DNA of 64,000 bases, taken from assembly GCA_028023455.1 (NCBI GenBank), contig JAQFVV010001019.1, forward strand, positions 62,001 through 126,000, read 5' to 3'. A program made the position numbers and the translations under genes. Within the stretch, counting starts at the first letter, position 1, and each line of letters begins with the position of its first letter. Origin of the DNA: Epiperipatus broadwayi (taxonomy: Eukaryota; Onychophora; Udeonychophora; Euonychophora; Peripatidae). This document shows positions 12,976 through 30,110 of the stretch, one piece after another. The notes under the pieces are model-generated. The model did not search any database, was not told where the DNA came from, and worked only from the letters and a program-made list of their open reading frames with translations.

Positions 12976-13562
12976 CCAGTTTTTACAGAAGTTTTACTGA
13001 TAATAATTTTTAATTTAAATCGTAAATTAAGAAAACAAAAATGTTTAGAGTATTTATAATCATCTAGATTTTTTCAGATGATGAATTTTTTTTTTTTTTT
13101 TTTTGGTAAATTACTCTTTCAGAATTTCAAAAAATATTATAAAAGATATTAAATTAAAAATAAAAATGTAAGAAGAAATATAAATGCTATAAAAAGTTAA
13201 ATTGTGTTCAAGGGATTGTTGCAGAAATATATTGATCATATTTGCTATATCTCACTTTGCCTTCAACTGATAGTACACAAAAAAAGTTAGCTTTTAACTG
13301 CAACTTTAAAGACTTTCTGAATGAAGTCTAAAACATGGAATGAAAGATTGCAATCTTAGGGTCAAGATGTTAATGGCCCCCAATACCATTTTTGATTCAA
13401 TTATTCTCAGGTGTCTCTATCTGATTTCACAGTGATTCAAACCACTCCATTAAATAGTAGTAATCCTAGCATTAAAGCTGTGGATTGGGAAGTCAGATCA
13501 TGTAAAAAAATTTTACATCAGAACAAGCTTATAAGAGCTACTATTGATAACAATATTGTTAA

Positions 13563-14639
13563 ACTTATTTAAAGATGTGATAAAGCAAAATATGCATATG
13601 CAGAATATCCACAACTGGATACAATGTGTAGATATTGCAAGTGTGCCAGTTACATAGAAGCTACTTAAGTAGGTCAGAAAAGAGTGGAAGAATCAAATTC
13701 ACCAATCCCCATATAAATAATAAATATAAGAAGCATTAATTCAGATTTGGACAAAAAATATTACTAATGATACACTGATAACAATAAAAGTCGACAACAG
13801 ATCTGCAGTGTCTATAGGGTCAAAAATGTGGATTATTATTAATAGAAAAAAATCATCATCTCCATTTTAAGCAGAAGAGTAATTATTATCTATCAAGGCA
13901 ATCAAATATCACTCTTGAGTTGAAAAAGATTTAATTACTATGCCTAGTAAAGTAATTTATTTGCCTCACAATGTGTCTGCTGGCAAGCATAGTAATTTAT
14001 TATACCACAACTGATTCTATCACTTGGGATTAACAGAGACTAAAACAAATCAGTTCACAAATATAAAATCAAAAAGTGTCTTCCCAAAAATAATTGATGA
14101 TAAACTGGGTTTGAATTTTAGGATAATTTATGAAGTCAAAAGTGCTACAATGCATATGGGTTCTCAGGTCCTATGCCTTGTGTTCAAGGGAACCACCATG
14201 TACATTCCAGCAGTTGTTGCTAAAGTGATTACAAACAATGGTTATTCTAACAGGAAAATGATCTTCAGCACCATAAGCACATATCCAAGCTAAGATTAAA
14301 TTATATATCATTGACCATCCCTGAAGAATAATCAGCTATCAGTGAAGAGCCACTATACAACAATGAAGGCTTATCATCCAGAGGTGAAGAGTCACCAGTT
14401 GTTAATGAAAAAACATCTGCCATCAGTGAAGAGTTATCAGCCAATGGTAAAGATTCATTAGGCAACAGTGAAAAGTCACCAACCAGCAATGATGAAGCTA
14501 CAAAGTTTAATGTTCCCATATCTAAAAATCAAGTCATTGGACATGCTGATGAAGTCACCAAATCTAATAAAATCAGAAAGTGATAAAGGCATCCACCAAA
14601 GCATCCGAATGATCATATTCTCCAGAGTTAATTTTAACT
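13563..14639 (+). pseudogene. Ty3/Gypsy gag-pol remnant with large internal deletion
   Basis: Three domains can be read in order. At 13576-13666 is a gag zinc knuckle of the K02A2.6-like type (CDKAKYAYAEYP, then MCRYCKCASYIEA). At 13769-13960 is a retropepsin with VDNRSAVS in place of D-S/T-G-S-A. At about 14157-14293 is the integrase C-terminal domain (GSQVLC, then IPAVVAKVI). The frame from protease to integrase is continuous but carries four stops. Reverse transcriptase, RNase H and the integrase core are absent: the usual linker before RT (KSVF...LG) runs straight into the integrase C-terminus. A Ser/Glu-rich tail with repeated SEE motifs and an HPPKHPNDHI end, as in this family, follows to about 14630. 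The element is non-functional. Confidence 0.8.
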
Positions 14640-14646
14640 AGGGGGG
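14640..14646 (+). other. Polypurine tract of the Gypsy element
   Basis: AGGGGGG sits directly before the LTR start TGATATG. This is the expected place for the plus-strand primer of reverse transcription in an LTR retrotransposon. Confidence 0.75.
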
Positions 14647-14838
14647 TGATATGTTATATCTCACCTTATCTTTAATAATGGACTTGTCCAGATTCCACCT
14701 TAACTTGATTGGATTGAGCATTCATCATCATAGATCAATAAATATATGAATAGATAACATAACCAATGTCAGATATAGGCCAATGGGTAATGAATGTTTA
14801 GTGAATCACATTAAATTCATTACTGAGAAGGATCTGGC

Positions 14839-14845
14839 TATAAAT
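14839..14845 (+). promoter_or_regulatory. TATA box in the LTR
   Basis: TATAAAT within GGCTATAAATAGCC, in the U3 region of the LTR and upstream of the expected transcription start. Likely inactive, given the decay of the element. Confidence 0.55.
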
Positions 14846-15162
14846 AGCCAATCCAGTTGGAGGTCAAAAAGACAACAACAATTTACTGTCTGAACACCAG
14901 TGCACACCTTGTCTTCACTATGTGGTTAAAAAAGTGAGAATAATTCATTTCAGAACTGAAAGCTGCTAGAATTTAAATCAGCCATGAGGCAAGATATCAT
15001 AATGCAGTAAGAAGTGTCACCATGCCTACTCATGAGAGATGCTGTTACAGTATATCTGGAAGTAGTAGATATATTTAGTAATATTATATCAAGCCAATGG
15101 TATTGGGTGGAGTTTAACAGTTGTATATATTGTAATCAGACATTTGTATATTTGTTTTAATT

Positions 15163-15168
15163 AATAAA
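15163..15168 (+). terminator. Polyadenylation signal in the LTR
   Basis: AATAAA about 50 bp before the proposed LTR end, the normal position for an R-region poly(A) signal. Confidence 0.45.
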
Positions 15169-15603
15169 TATTTAATTGTATTTTTAGGAGTCTGTCTTTA
15201 TCATAATCACTCAATAATCATGATATGTTATTAATGTACAAGAAACATTATGGATAAAATTGATCATAGAATTCAAGCAACGTTGTAGTGCTTTTTGGTA
15301 GAATTTTTTTAATTAGTGGAAATACACTTATATATCAGATAGTTGTGATTTTGCATTTCTTACATAACGATATAATTAGAGGGTATTTGAACCCAGACTT
15401 TCAAGATTCCTTCAGTCATAGGGGATTTGAAACTCAAACTATTAGAAGAAGAGCAATATATCAACTTAGACCCATCCCAAAAAACAACAATATATATAAA
15501 AAAAATATGTTAAAAGTATTAGGACGAAATTGAAAGTTGAATATATGGGTGGTAGAACAACAAGCGTCATTGATAAAATTAATATGCTTAAATGGAAGTG
15601 AAA

Positions 15604-15607
<4 letters not shown>

Positions 15608-15687
<80 letters not shown>
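15608..15687. repeat. (TA)n microsatellite
   Basis: About 40 TA units, preceded by ATGC. Tyr-Ile reading frames on both strands here are artefacts of the repeat. Confidence 0.95.
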
Positions 15688-15694
<7 letters not shown>

Positions 15695-16453
15695 TAAACA
15701 AAATAATAATACATGGTCACTTAGTTTCTTAAATTGGTTTAATATACAGTAAAAGTTCATAAAAAGTCTAATTTTTGACATGGTTGTAAATACATTTTCT
15801 TGATAATGCAAAAAAAAAGCTGTTTGAAGAGCTTTTCACTGAGTCAATATTATAAATAATACTTTTAAAAAAATATTTATCTCTATTACACATAAATTCA
15901 ATATTTATTTACTTCTTTTTCTGACAAATGGAACATAAAACTGTGGAAACATAGAAATACTCAAATTATTAAAGCTTATATCCAACTAAATGTTTTGTTA
16001 ATCATCTATTTTTAAAATAAATAAAAAAATCTAACTAATTTTAATTCAAAGTTAGATTAATATAGCAACTTAAATAAATATTGATAAATGTTAAATTAAC
16101 AACTAATAATTCTGTTTGCAAATAAACAGAAAGAGGTATATACATATAAATAAATTATAATTACTATTTAATCAGTAATCTTGAGTACATATATACAAGT
16201 TTATTTTCGGAATGCGTGTGCTGTTTTTTTTTTTTTTTTTTTGCCACATACTAAATAGCTTTTTCATAAAAACAATTAGATTTAAAATTTATATTTGTTA
16301 AAGAAAACAATGAATGTCTTCCCTAGAGGGATCTTTTGAAACTATAGTGGAGTTTTAAAATTTACTTCAGACATCTGTCTTTTTAAAAAGTAAGTAACAA
16401 ATGTAATGAGAGGTCTTCAGAGACTAATAAAATAAAAAGTATGCATAGGTAAA

Positions 16454-16457
<4 letters not shown>

Positions 16458-16514
<57 letters not shown>
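16458..16514. repeat. (TA)n microsatellite
   Basis: Pure TA run preceded by AAATGC, the same left flank as the tract at 15608. Confidence 0.95.
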
Positions 16515-16516
<2 letters not shown>

Positions 16517-18499
16517 AAGTGAATGTTTTATATATGTTTTTATATGTTACTCCCGGAAACATGTTTCATAATATATATATGAATTATAATGGTGATAATA
16601 TATTTTATAAATAACTATAATAAATCATATCTGAATATTCCATATTAAAATGATATATTTTTAATTGAAATAAAAAAAGAAAATCATATCAAGATTCGAT
16701 AAGGACTAAACATACAAATACAATAAATTTACTGTTATACATATTATATTAACCAAATAATAATTATTTAAACAAAAACTAATAATTATTTAATTCCCTA
16801 ACCTATAACTAATTGTATTTAATTATTAACTGCTTTGTAACAGTATGAAAGTCTTTATTAAAAGTTATATTTGTGCATACACACATCAAATTGGATTACA
16901 TATATTTCAAAATCTGGAATTATTTTATAAAAATATTATAAAATGAGAATATTAGTTATATCTTTTATTTATTTAATAATCTTGTAAAACCTGTTACTTA
17001 TAGAAAATTTTCACTGTTTTTAATCAAACGTATATTTATACCAAATATGAAATAATCATCTGCATATATCTTATTAAAAATAAACATTTATATTTTGAAA
17101 TTTAAACTATATATTTTAAATTTTTTCATGTATCTACTTAAAGAATTTCCTCTTTTTACTTCTTTAATACTTTGTATTTAATATTTTTCTTCATATTTGT
17201 AAGTAAACGTTAGTGCAGTATATTCTAAGTAATACTTCAAGATCTTTTGTTTTAATTATATATATTTATTTTACTCTAATATATATCATTATAAAGCTAC
17301 ATTTAGTGCATCATCTTTATTAATATTTGTACATATGCTATCATTATTTTTATGTCAGATCACTACTAATAAATGTTTTTAATTCATTTAGTATTATATA
17401 TATATTTTTTAATTATAGTAACCATGTTTGATATATTTTCAAAATAAAATATTGGTACAATTTTTTTAATTAATTTAAAAGTTATATTTTGTGTTGAGAA
17501 TTTTTGGTATTCTTTATAATTTTTTTTATTTAATTTTTTTATGTTTATCATGGTGGTTTAGCATTCACATTTTTATATTTAAATTTGTTACAATATGACT
17601 TATATCTTTATTCCTATTATTATTATAAACTTATCTAGTTGTACAAATAGCTTTTTTTTTAATAATTCAAACATTTTAATCATCTACGATTTTATTTACT
17701 ATTATTCCACTTGTGTTTTTGTATACTCTGACAAATATTTGTTTCTATACTTTTGCAGATATTTTAACATATTTATATATCTATTTTTTTGTTTTATTTC
17801 AGTTTTTCTTTTTATTATCATATCCTTAATCGTATTATTTTGATTTATAAGTATTTTGTTTATTTCATTTTTAAATCATTAATTAATATTTTGTTTTGAA
17901 ATTCTATCTTATTTATGTCATGTTTTTATTATATTTTTAAATTTTTAAGCATATTTATTAGCAATTCAAATTTGTTTTTATTTTTTTCTAATACATAAGA
18001 AAAAATATTATGAACAAATTAAATTTAACTCTAAGCATATGAAATTCTTTATGTGAATGTCTAACTGATATTCTCATAAAAAAAATAAAATGAAAATATA
18101 TATTTTACAACTTCAAAATATAAATATTTGTTTTACTAAAAATGTATAGATAAATATGTCATGATATTCAGAGGAAATAAATGTAAATTATTATAAAATA
18201 AAATAAAACAAAATTTAAAATAGAAAAAACTAGGGTCAATATTATGGATATAAATATTCATAAAAATATTTGAAACAATATAAATATTGAAACTATTGTA
18301 TATAGAATATATACAATATATGGATGTTTAACTAATTTAACATCCAATATTCACAATATCTCTTAAGAAAACAAATAAAATAAGTATATAAAAGAAACAG
18401 AGCTACGCATTTAAATTCACTTAAAATAAGTATCATTAAAAAAATAGTCACCATACAATTAATGTTTTTTTTTTTCTCAATGCACTATAAAAAGTATAT

Positions 18500-18629
18500 A
18501 AATAAAAATATATTATTAAAATAAAATATAAATATAGATAAAGCAAAAGTTACAATAAAAATATAAATAAAAATATATTATTAAAATAAAATATAAATAT
18601 AGATAAAGCAAAAGTTACAATAAAAATAT
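18500..18629. repeat. 65-bp tandem duplication, two copies
   Basis: AAATAAAAATATATTATTAA starts at 18500 and again at 18565. Both copies run through AGATAAAGCAAAAGTTACAA. They are almost identical. Confidence 0.9.
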
Positions 18630-19810
18630 TTAAAAAAATAATATATATATATATATATTATTTAATTATAATAAATAAAAATAAATGTTTAATATGTATA
18701 TGTATATATATATTAGCTTAAAATAAACAAAAATAAATATAAAACATTACATACAAGTTATAAAATTCAAATTTGTATATATAAAAAAGAAAATTCAGTG
18801 GAAATAAATTATTAAATTTCAGTAATAATACAGATATAGACAATATAAATCATATATATCAAATAAAATGCAAAGACTGTTATTAAAATAAAGGAATAAT
18901 AATTATTTATATTGAAAGTGCAAAAATAAACTACACATTAATTACAATAACACTTAAATGGCAAAAAGTCATTACAGTATAAACATAAGATAAAAACAAA
19001 CACATATTACAATTATACAATAGAAATAATTTAATTTGTTAAAATTTATAAAATCATACTAACAAAAAATTCTTTCCTTAATATTGTCATTGGGAAATCT
19101 TTAAACTTATTTAAATAATATATAATAGGATTTTAAAAATTAAGAATATTATTTTAAATTGTCAAAAATAATAGTACACCAAAATATTAAAATAAATTTG
19201 AATAGAATAAATTAATTCAGCACATTTTTTTTTTTAAATTTAACAGATGATTTTTTAAAAAATATTTGAACATGACAGTCAATAACTTTTGTTATAATTT
19301 ATCATTGGAAATAATATAGTAAAAAATAATGTAATAAAATTAATAGCAGAAATATTCATAATATGTAGAAAATATAATTTTATGTAATACTACTTATAGA
19401 AGTGCTCATAAATATCTCTTTTGAGTCTTGCTTATTTGACTTGTTTCCTTAATAGTAGAATTATCCCAGAAAATGTTGATGTGTGAAAAGAATTCAAACA
19501 TAAGAATTTTGCAAAATGTTTTTCAATAACATATACCAAAAAATGTATACATTGAAATGTTAATAATATATTTAAAATATAAGTAAAATAGAAGCAGACT
19601 AATAGTTTGTACCATGTGTGAGAATTATTGATTATATATAATAAATCAATATTAACACTTTAGTACTTGTTTATTAAATGAATTAAAATAATCTCAATCC
19701 AGAGCACATGATAAAACTAAAACTTTGAAGTGAGAGCATTTCATTTACTTAATAAATCAATGTTATAGTATTAATCTCAATTTATTACATAATATTAATC
19801 ATTGAGAATG

Positions 19811-19856
<46 letters not shown>

Positions 19857-19887
19857 GAATGTATATATATATATATATATATATATT
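19811..19887. repeat. (TA)n microsatellite, interrupted
   Basis: Runs at 19811-19856 and 19862-19887. The motif GAATG precedes each run, suggesting an internal duplication. The right flank is TTGTACCAGTC. Confidence 0.95.
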
Positions 19888-23660
<3,773 letters not shown>

Positions 23661-23667
23661 TATATAT

Positions 23668-23815
23668 AAGACCTATTTTGTGGGTTTATCTGTGTTAAAA
23701 AAAAAATAATACCAATATACTGTTTTGACTTGATCACATAGATGAGTTGTGTGATAAAGTCGAAACATTGGTATATTAACTTTAAAAAAAAATTTTAACA
23801 TGGATGAACCTGCAA
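23668..23815. repeat. 150-bp hairpin between TA tracts
   Basis: TTTTGTGGGTTTATCTGTGT near 23676 pairs with ACATGGATGAACCTGCAAAA near 23799. AATACCAATATACTG near 23707 pairs with the reverse arm near 23770. The right arm carries AAGTCGAAACATTGG, like the 'GTCGAAAC' tails of Penelope-like elements. It could be a solo inverted tail of such an element. Confidence 0.6.
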
Positions 23816-23846
23816 AATATATATTTTGTATGTGCAACCCATGAAA

Positions 23847-23856
23847 ATCTTCATAT

Positions 23857-23898
<42 letters not shown>

Positions 23899-23912
23899 AT
23901 ATGAAGATTATT
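23847..23912. repeat. Hairpin with a (TA)n loop
   Basis: AATCTTCATATCAACATATA on the left and its complement TATATGTTGATATGAAGATT on the right flank a TA run at 23861-23894. The whole segment is a perfect palindrome, with no unpaired unique loop. Confidence 0.9.
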
Positions 23913-23927
23913 TATATATATATATAT

Positions 23928-25425
23928 TGTACCCTTACTTCTCGATGTATAATATAGTTTGAAATACGACTAGCTCAATTAAATTATAATGCTTAATTAA
24001 AATTTGCATATCTATCTTTAATTTACTTTTATACTATCATATTCTAATTAAATTTATTATCAATTATCAAAATCAATATAGTTCTATAATATGTACTAAT
24101 TAAATAAGTATTTATCAAAATCATGAGACTGTGAAGTAAAGTTACAAAGCAATAAGTAGATTTACATTGAGTCAATATCTCCCAAGACATTGTCTCAATG
24201 GCATAAGAATACTATTACCTCCTTACTATCCTATTACTACATCTACAGCATTCTTATGGCTTTTAAATAAAATAAACTATCTTTAAATGTAATAAATAAA
24301 TAAATCTTAATTTTATTAAGAAAATATAATTAAATAATCTCAGGCTCTTCTAATAATTTTAAGGCAATAATAATTCATGTAAATAAGTATGATAAGGGAT
24401 TTTATATCAAACCTAAATACACCTAACTTATTTTCATAATAATATATAATACTAATCTTATGGTATAATTTAATCTTATCTATTTTTGTCATATCATCAA
24501 TCATTAAATAAATAATCATATGTATATCTTTTATTTTCATATAGCATCTTAATTTTGGAATAGATCAAAATCTTATAATTCAATAATCTGTGGCAATAAT
24601 AATATTGTACTCTTATAATGTGCATTATAATTACCCCATGACCATAATAATATTATATGTTAATATCAATCAATTCTTATAAAATGATATCAAGAAAATA
24701 TTGGGTTTATTTCTAAATAATAATAATAAATTCATATTGTGCAAATATCATGTTTGTTCAAATTATCTGTTGTCAAATGCTGTGGTGCAAAATAATGAAC
24801 TCGACACACTTTTAAAATAAATTAAACAAATTTATTTACATTAACTTTAATTAAGAATCTATTTACAATATTTACAGTTCAAAATTAGAAAACAAAGAAA
24901 ATAAAAATATAAGAAAATAATAATACAAAATGTTTACTCGGTTATTAACTTATACTCTTAATAAATAATTTATACATTTTTTAAAAATGCTGTACTAATA
25001 ACATTGAAGTATGTTTTTCGAACTTACACTTTAAATACATATCAGTAAGCTTCAATTATTACAAATAAATTTATGTAAATACTGTTTATGTAGCATATGT
25101 AAACAATAAAACTTTAATAATTAAATTGCTACATCAATTAAGTATTAATGTTATTCATTCCATAATGTAATAGTATGTGTTCACTTTACTATTAGTACTA
25201 CTTTAATATTATAATATAGAAATTAATGTATCTTTGTAATGTAATAATAAATAATTGATTATAACTTTATATTTCACTTAATGCAATTCATGCTACATGT
25301 TTTTATTAAATATGCATTACATATATGTATTGTTAAAATAATAATATTTAAATTATTCATCAATTTCAAAATTCATAAAGTATTATATTAGATAAATTCT
25401 ATGATTCTTTTCTATGTAAAATTAT
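23928..25425. other. AT-rich stretch, no gene seen
   Basis: No gene or repeat recognised beyond short A/T runs. Confidence 0.5.
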
Positions 25426-25429
25426 TACT

Positions 25430-26600
25430 TTACTTTATGTGCTATTCTACTCCTTCCTAATAAATTTCTATCTACAAAACGTTCTCTAAAACTTATTTAA
25501 AATTTCCGGAAAACAATCTTCAACTTTAAATAAAATACTAATTCCAAATTATTTATACTTTATCATCTATATTCGGTAAACCTTCAATCCAAATATAAAC
25601 TTCTCCATAAAACTTAATGTAATTTATCCAATAAACAAAAATAAAATACAGACTTTTAAATCTCTTCCTAATTCACAATAAAATAACTACCTATGAATAA
25701 TAAATATAATTCTAATACTATAACATAAAAAAAAATATATCAAAATTTATTTACGAAAGAATCATATAATTATTTCTAACTTTTATGTAATGTTGTATCA
25801 TATTTATATCATAAATTCAAATTATGCATATTTAAATAAAACTGTCACTGCTAATATAATGTGTGTATATTTTTTAAAATATTTATACATTCATTCAACA
25901 ATAACATATCCTTTGGTTGATCTAAAGGAAAACATATTAATACATCAAAATTATTATTATTATACAATTTTTTTACCATAAATAATGTTTTAATGTACAG
26001 TCCATCTTCCAATATTCTTCGGAATTACAGCTTCATAAAATAATTCACATTTATACTCACGATCATTCTTTAAAATATTATATGTTGTATCAAATAAAAA
26101 TAAACTTATGCAATTAATCATTATATTATTTTTAGTTATTATTTAAAGAAATGTACCTATCTTATTTTTTAATAGATTAATAATATTTAAATTTTATGTT
26201 AGATAAATAAAACAGAATTCATATTACATAACTCCAGCGATGTCTTCTTTTCATCATAAAGTTCTTTAATCCTAGGCACACATTCACTAGAACACCATTT
26301 CCTGTTTCCGGTCCATCACGTGTTTTTTTAAAAGTTTATGAAAAACGAAAATGTTTTTTTTTAAAAAAATAAGTTCCCCACAAGAAAATAAAATAAAATT
26401 AAAATAGTTTATAGGCTCCGGATCCAGTTCCTTAACGAAATTATTTAAAGTTATTATCTCTAAATTAGTCTATAGTTTATGAAAAATTATCATTCAATTA
26501 TTTTAATTGACTTGGATGTCCACATATTACTTGCGCATTTCTTAACAAAATATCCAGGTAAGAATAAGCTTCTTCATCTAAAACGACTAGCGTTTAAATT
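25430..26600 (-). pseudogene. Unidentified protein-like fragments, possible decayed gene
   Basis: Read on the minus strand, several short frames have non-repetitive, balanced amino-acid use, unlike the surrounding DNA. In order they are VVLDEEAYSYLDILLRNAQV and ICGHPSQLK (26500-26595), NNFVKELDPEPIN (26408-26446), ECVPRIKELYDEKKTSLEL (about 26210-26320), CELFYEAVIPKNIGRWTVH (25992-26090), DQPKDMLLLNE (about 25860-25925) and YGEVYIWIEGLPNIDD (about 25560-25620). They are in different frames and separated by stops. A candidate splice acceptor (TTTTCCTTTAG) precedes one piece. I recognise no family. It could be a pseudogene, an old transposon or a host gene with tiny exons. Confidence 0.35.
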
Positions 26601-27214
26601 ATTTCAGTATAATAATTTTTAATATATTAAGATTTTTTAGCTAAATATATTTTCAATCTATTTGCCTTTTTTTAAAATTGTCCACATTCAGTCTTTTAAA
26701 CATAAAGACTTAACAAGGCAAGTATTTATCAAACTACTTTTATTTCTAATATCTTTACTTAAGATATATATTTAAATTTGTAGCTTGCCAAAATACTTTC
26801 TTCATAAAGAAGTATTTTATTCTTTAAAATATCTATTTTAAATAATCAATAGCAATTAGCTTTTAAAATTATATACTGTCCAAAATACTACTTTTCTCCA
26901 TCTCGTAACTTTCCGAACTAATCCAGCGTTTGTCATATTTCTAGTATAAAGTTTCCGATATATTTTCACTATATATGATGTTCCCATGACCATTTGCTTG
27001 CAAATTGAGCTTCAATATAGAGACGATTGATAAGGAAAAATTAAATTAACACTGCATGTCTATCATTTAAAACTTTTATAAATTATTTACAATGACACTC
27101 TTATAATTTTAAAATTGATTTTGAGAGCATCTATCAAATTTACTTTGCTATTTTTAATAACACAATTAACTTGAAAATTCAATCACGAAGTCCTCTCCTA
27201 ACAATTGAACTAAG

Positions 27215-27248
27215 CTTTTATACCGGAAGAAACTTCCCATCTGATTGG
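27215..27248 (-). promoter_or_regulatory. CCAAT and TATA promoter-like motifs
   Basis: On the minus strand, CCAAT (27244-27248) is followed about 20 bp later by TATAAAAG (27215-27222). Spacing and order resemble a compact TATA promoter, pointing toward the protein-like fragments at 26.6-25.4 kb. In DNA this AT-rich a chance TATA is common; TATAAAAG together with CCAAT is less so. Confidence 0.35.
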
Positions 27249-27249
27249 T

Positions 27250-28281
<1,032 letters not shown>

Positions 28282-28283
28282 AG

Positions 28284-28870
28284 AGTAAATCACCCTTCTT
28301 CCCGGCTATGAATTAAAAGCACTCTAATTGATACAAAAAGAACCAAAAATAAAATGAATCTCACTATTTCTATAACTCTAATGTTTATAAGGATACTGTC
28401 GACAACACTATTGGTAATTCAGAATGAAATTAATTTATTAGCCAGATGGAAGATGGCACTTGAGAGTTAAACTCTTAATCAACTATGCAAGGCTAGAGAC
28501 AGAAACTTACTTTTAACACTTTGATTGTAATAATTAAATATGATTAAATATGTCAACTTTAAACTAAATGCAGCCCAATGTATATGTAAAAAAATGAAGT
28601 AAATCACTCTGTCCAGTCTATGAATTAAATATTCTAAATGTAAAACAAGAAATCAAGAATAGAATAAACCCACCTAGTGATTAGATATTTAATAACTCTC
28701 AAGTATCATATTTTATCTGGCTGATAAATTAATTTGACTCTGAATATCAACAGTGTTGACAAAGGTATGCTTATAAATATTAGTGTTACAGGAATAGGCG
28801 AATTTATTGTGTGTTCAACATTTAGAGAGCCTTTAATTTTTAGCCAGGGGAGTGAGAGGATGATTTACTC
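28284..28870. mobile_element. Foldback element, family E
   Basis: The ends are GAGTAAATCACCCTTC (28284) and GATGATTTACTC (28870), inverted to each other. Deeper in, TGTCGACAACACTATTGG with TTCAGAATGAAATTAATTTA (28396-28440) pairs with the right arm at about 28725-28765. The middle, about 28595-28680, repeats the left-end sequence in direct orientation. No coding capacity. TA tracts lie outside both ends. Related pieces occur at 59.0 and 59.3 kb. Confidence 0.75.
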
Positions 28871-28910
28871 TTATTGATTATTTATACATTGAGCTATGTT
28901 TAATTTAAAG

Positions 28911-29040
<130 letters not shown>

Positions 29041-29049
29041 ACCCTCCTA

Positions 29050-29638
29050 ACCTATTTTCAAGAAATTGTTTTAGCTTTTTAAAAAAGAAAGTATGGTTAG
29101 CAGTTATACAGAGACGTGCATGTGTTCTCATACATATATATTCTTTTTCTTTATAATAATCAAATGGTGGTCTCAAACATATAACTAAATAATGAAGAAT
29201 ATGGATTCCATAATATTTCTGATGATTCCTAACTTTGAGTTTTAATAATAAACCTTGATATTGAAATTATTTCTAACTTGGTGTGAGTCAGTACTATTAT
29301 ATTTAAAGCAATTTAATTTATAGAATCCAGCAGTAACAAAATAGTTTGCTAACACACTGCTTTAGTTACAACAAATGAAATAATGATTGACGATTATTGC
29401 CCCCTCTTTCCATTATTTTTTTTTCTTTTTCTGACTAAACTAATATATTACTGTTGGTATAAAGACATGTATCAATGTACTAGCACACATAAAGCTTACA
29501 AAAAAAATTACTGAGATCCTTTTTTTTTTATTTTAAAATAACAAAACATTTAATACTAATAAAAAACAGGAAAAAAAAACATTATAACAACTTCATTCTC
29601 TCTACCTCTTCATATTCACATTATCCATTAAATTGTAA
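29050..29638. other. AT-rich stretch, no gene seen
   Basis: Nothing recognised. Confidence 0.5.
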
Positions 29639-29760
29639 CAGACCACAAGGAATCACTCCTATACACATTCACAGTATTGTATATACAATATTGAGGAATA
29701 CACTCATATTCTAAACACAAGATAATGTTTTTCAAAAAAATAAGATGGATTCACCCTATC
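29639..29760. repeat. Partial copy of foldback family F (one arm)
   Basis: The order of motifs (GTAACAG, AATCACTCC, ACATTCAC, TCTAAACACAAGATAA, GATTCACC, CTATCTT) matches the outer left arm of the palindrome at 35.2 kb. Only one arm is present, and it runs into a TA tract. Confidence 0.65.
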
Positions 29761-29761
29761 T

Positions 29762-29809
29762 TATATATATATATATATATATATATATAGATAGGGAGAT
29801 CGGAAGATT

Positions 29810-29844
<35 letters not shown>
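29762..29844. repeat. Two (TA)n tracts
   Basis: Runs at 29762-29789 and 29813-29844 with a 23-bp spacer. The second abuts the left end of foldback family A. Confidence 0.95.
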
Positions 29845-29847
<3 letters not shown>

Positions 29848-30054
29848 AAAACCAGGCACTCTTCACAAACCTGGAACTTAATTGTAAGTATAGGGGATTT
29901 GAATGCAGATTTTCAAGCATCCTTCAACTTTTCACACTATCTCATATAACTGACACACATGACCACACACATGTAAAAAAGATTAATAATCACCAATATA
30001 CATATTTTGTGCTAAACCAGCACTCATCAGTTGGTCCAGATTATCATCTCCCAT

Positions 30055-30110
<56 letters not shown>

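Larger units (their letters stand above)
14647..15220 (+). repeat. 3' LTR of the Gypsy element
   Basis: It starts TGATATGTTATATCTCACC directly after the polypurine tract. It probably ends at CTCAATAATCA (15220), giving a 4-bp TGAT/ATCA inverted end and about 574 bp. It carries a TATA box (14839) and a polyadenylation signal (15163). The right boundary is an inference. Directly after it the bases TGATATGTTAT repeat the first 11 bases of the LTR. No 5' LTR was found in the window. Confidence 0.65.
15688..19810. other. Extremely AT-rich stretch, no gene seen
   Basis: No gene recognised. The plus strand is T-rich from about 17,050 to 17,950 and A-rich from about 18,000 to 19,350. A 19-base T run lies near 16,224. 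A short open frame at 17595-17843 is a product of the T-rich composition (Phe/Ile/Tyr/Leu). Confidence 0.6.

Noticed and set aside
14301-14519. 72-codon minus-strand frame, Ser/Leu rich
   Set aside because: Antisense shadow of the Ser/Glu-rich tail of the Gypsy element on the plus strand.
15381-15480. Possible family A arm end (GGGTATTTGAACCCAGACTT, CAAGATTCC)
   Set aside because: Similarity to the GGGGATTTGA/TTTTCAAGCATCC block is limited to about 35 bases, and no other part of family A follows.
17595-17843. 82-codon plus-strand frame resembling a membrane protein
   Set aside because: Composition of a T-rich stretch gives Phe/Ile/Leu/Tyr; no other signal.
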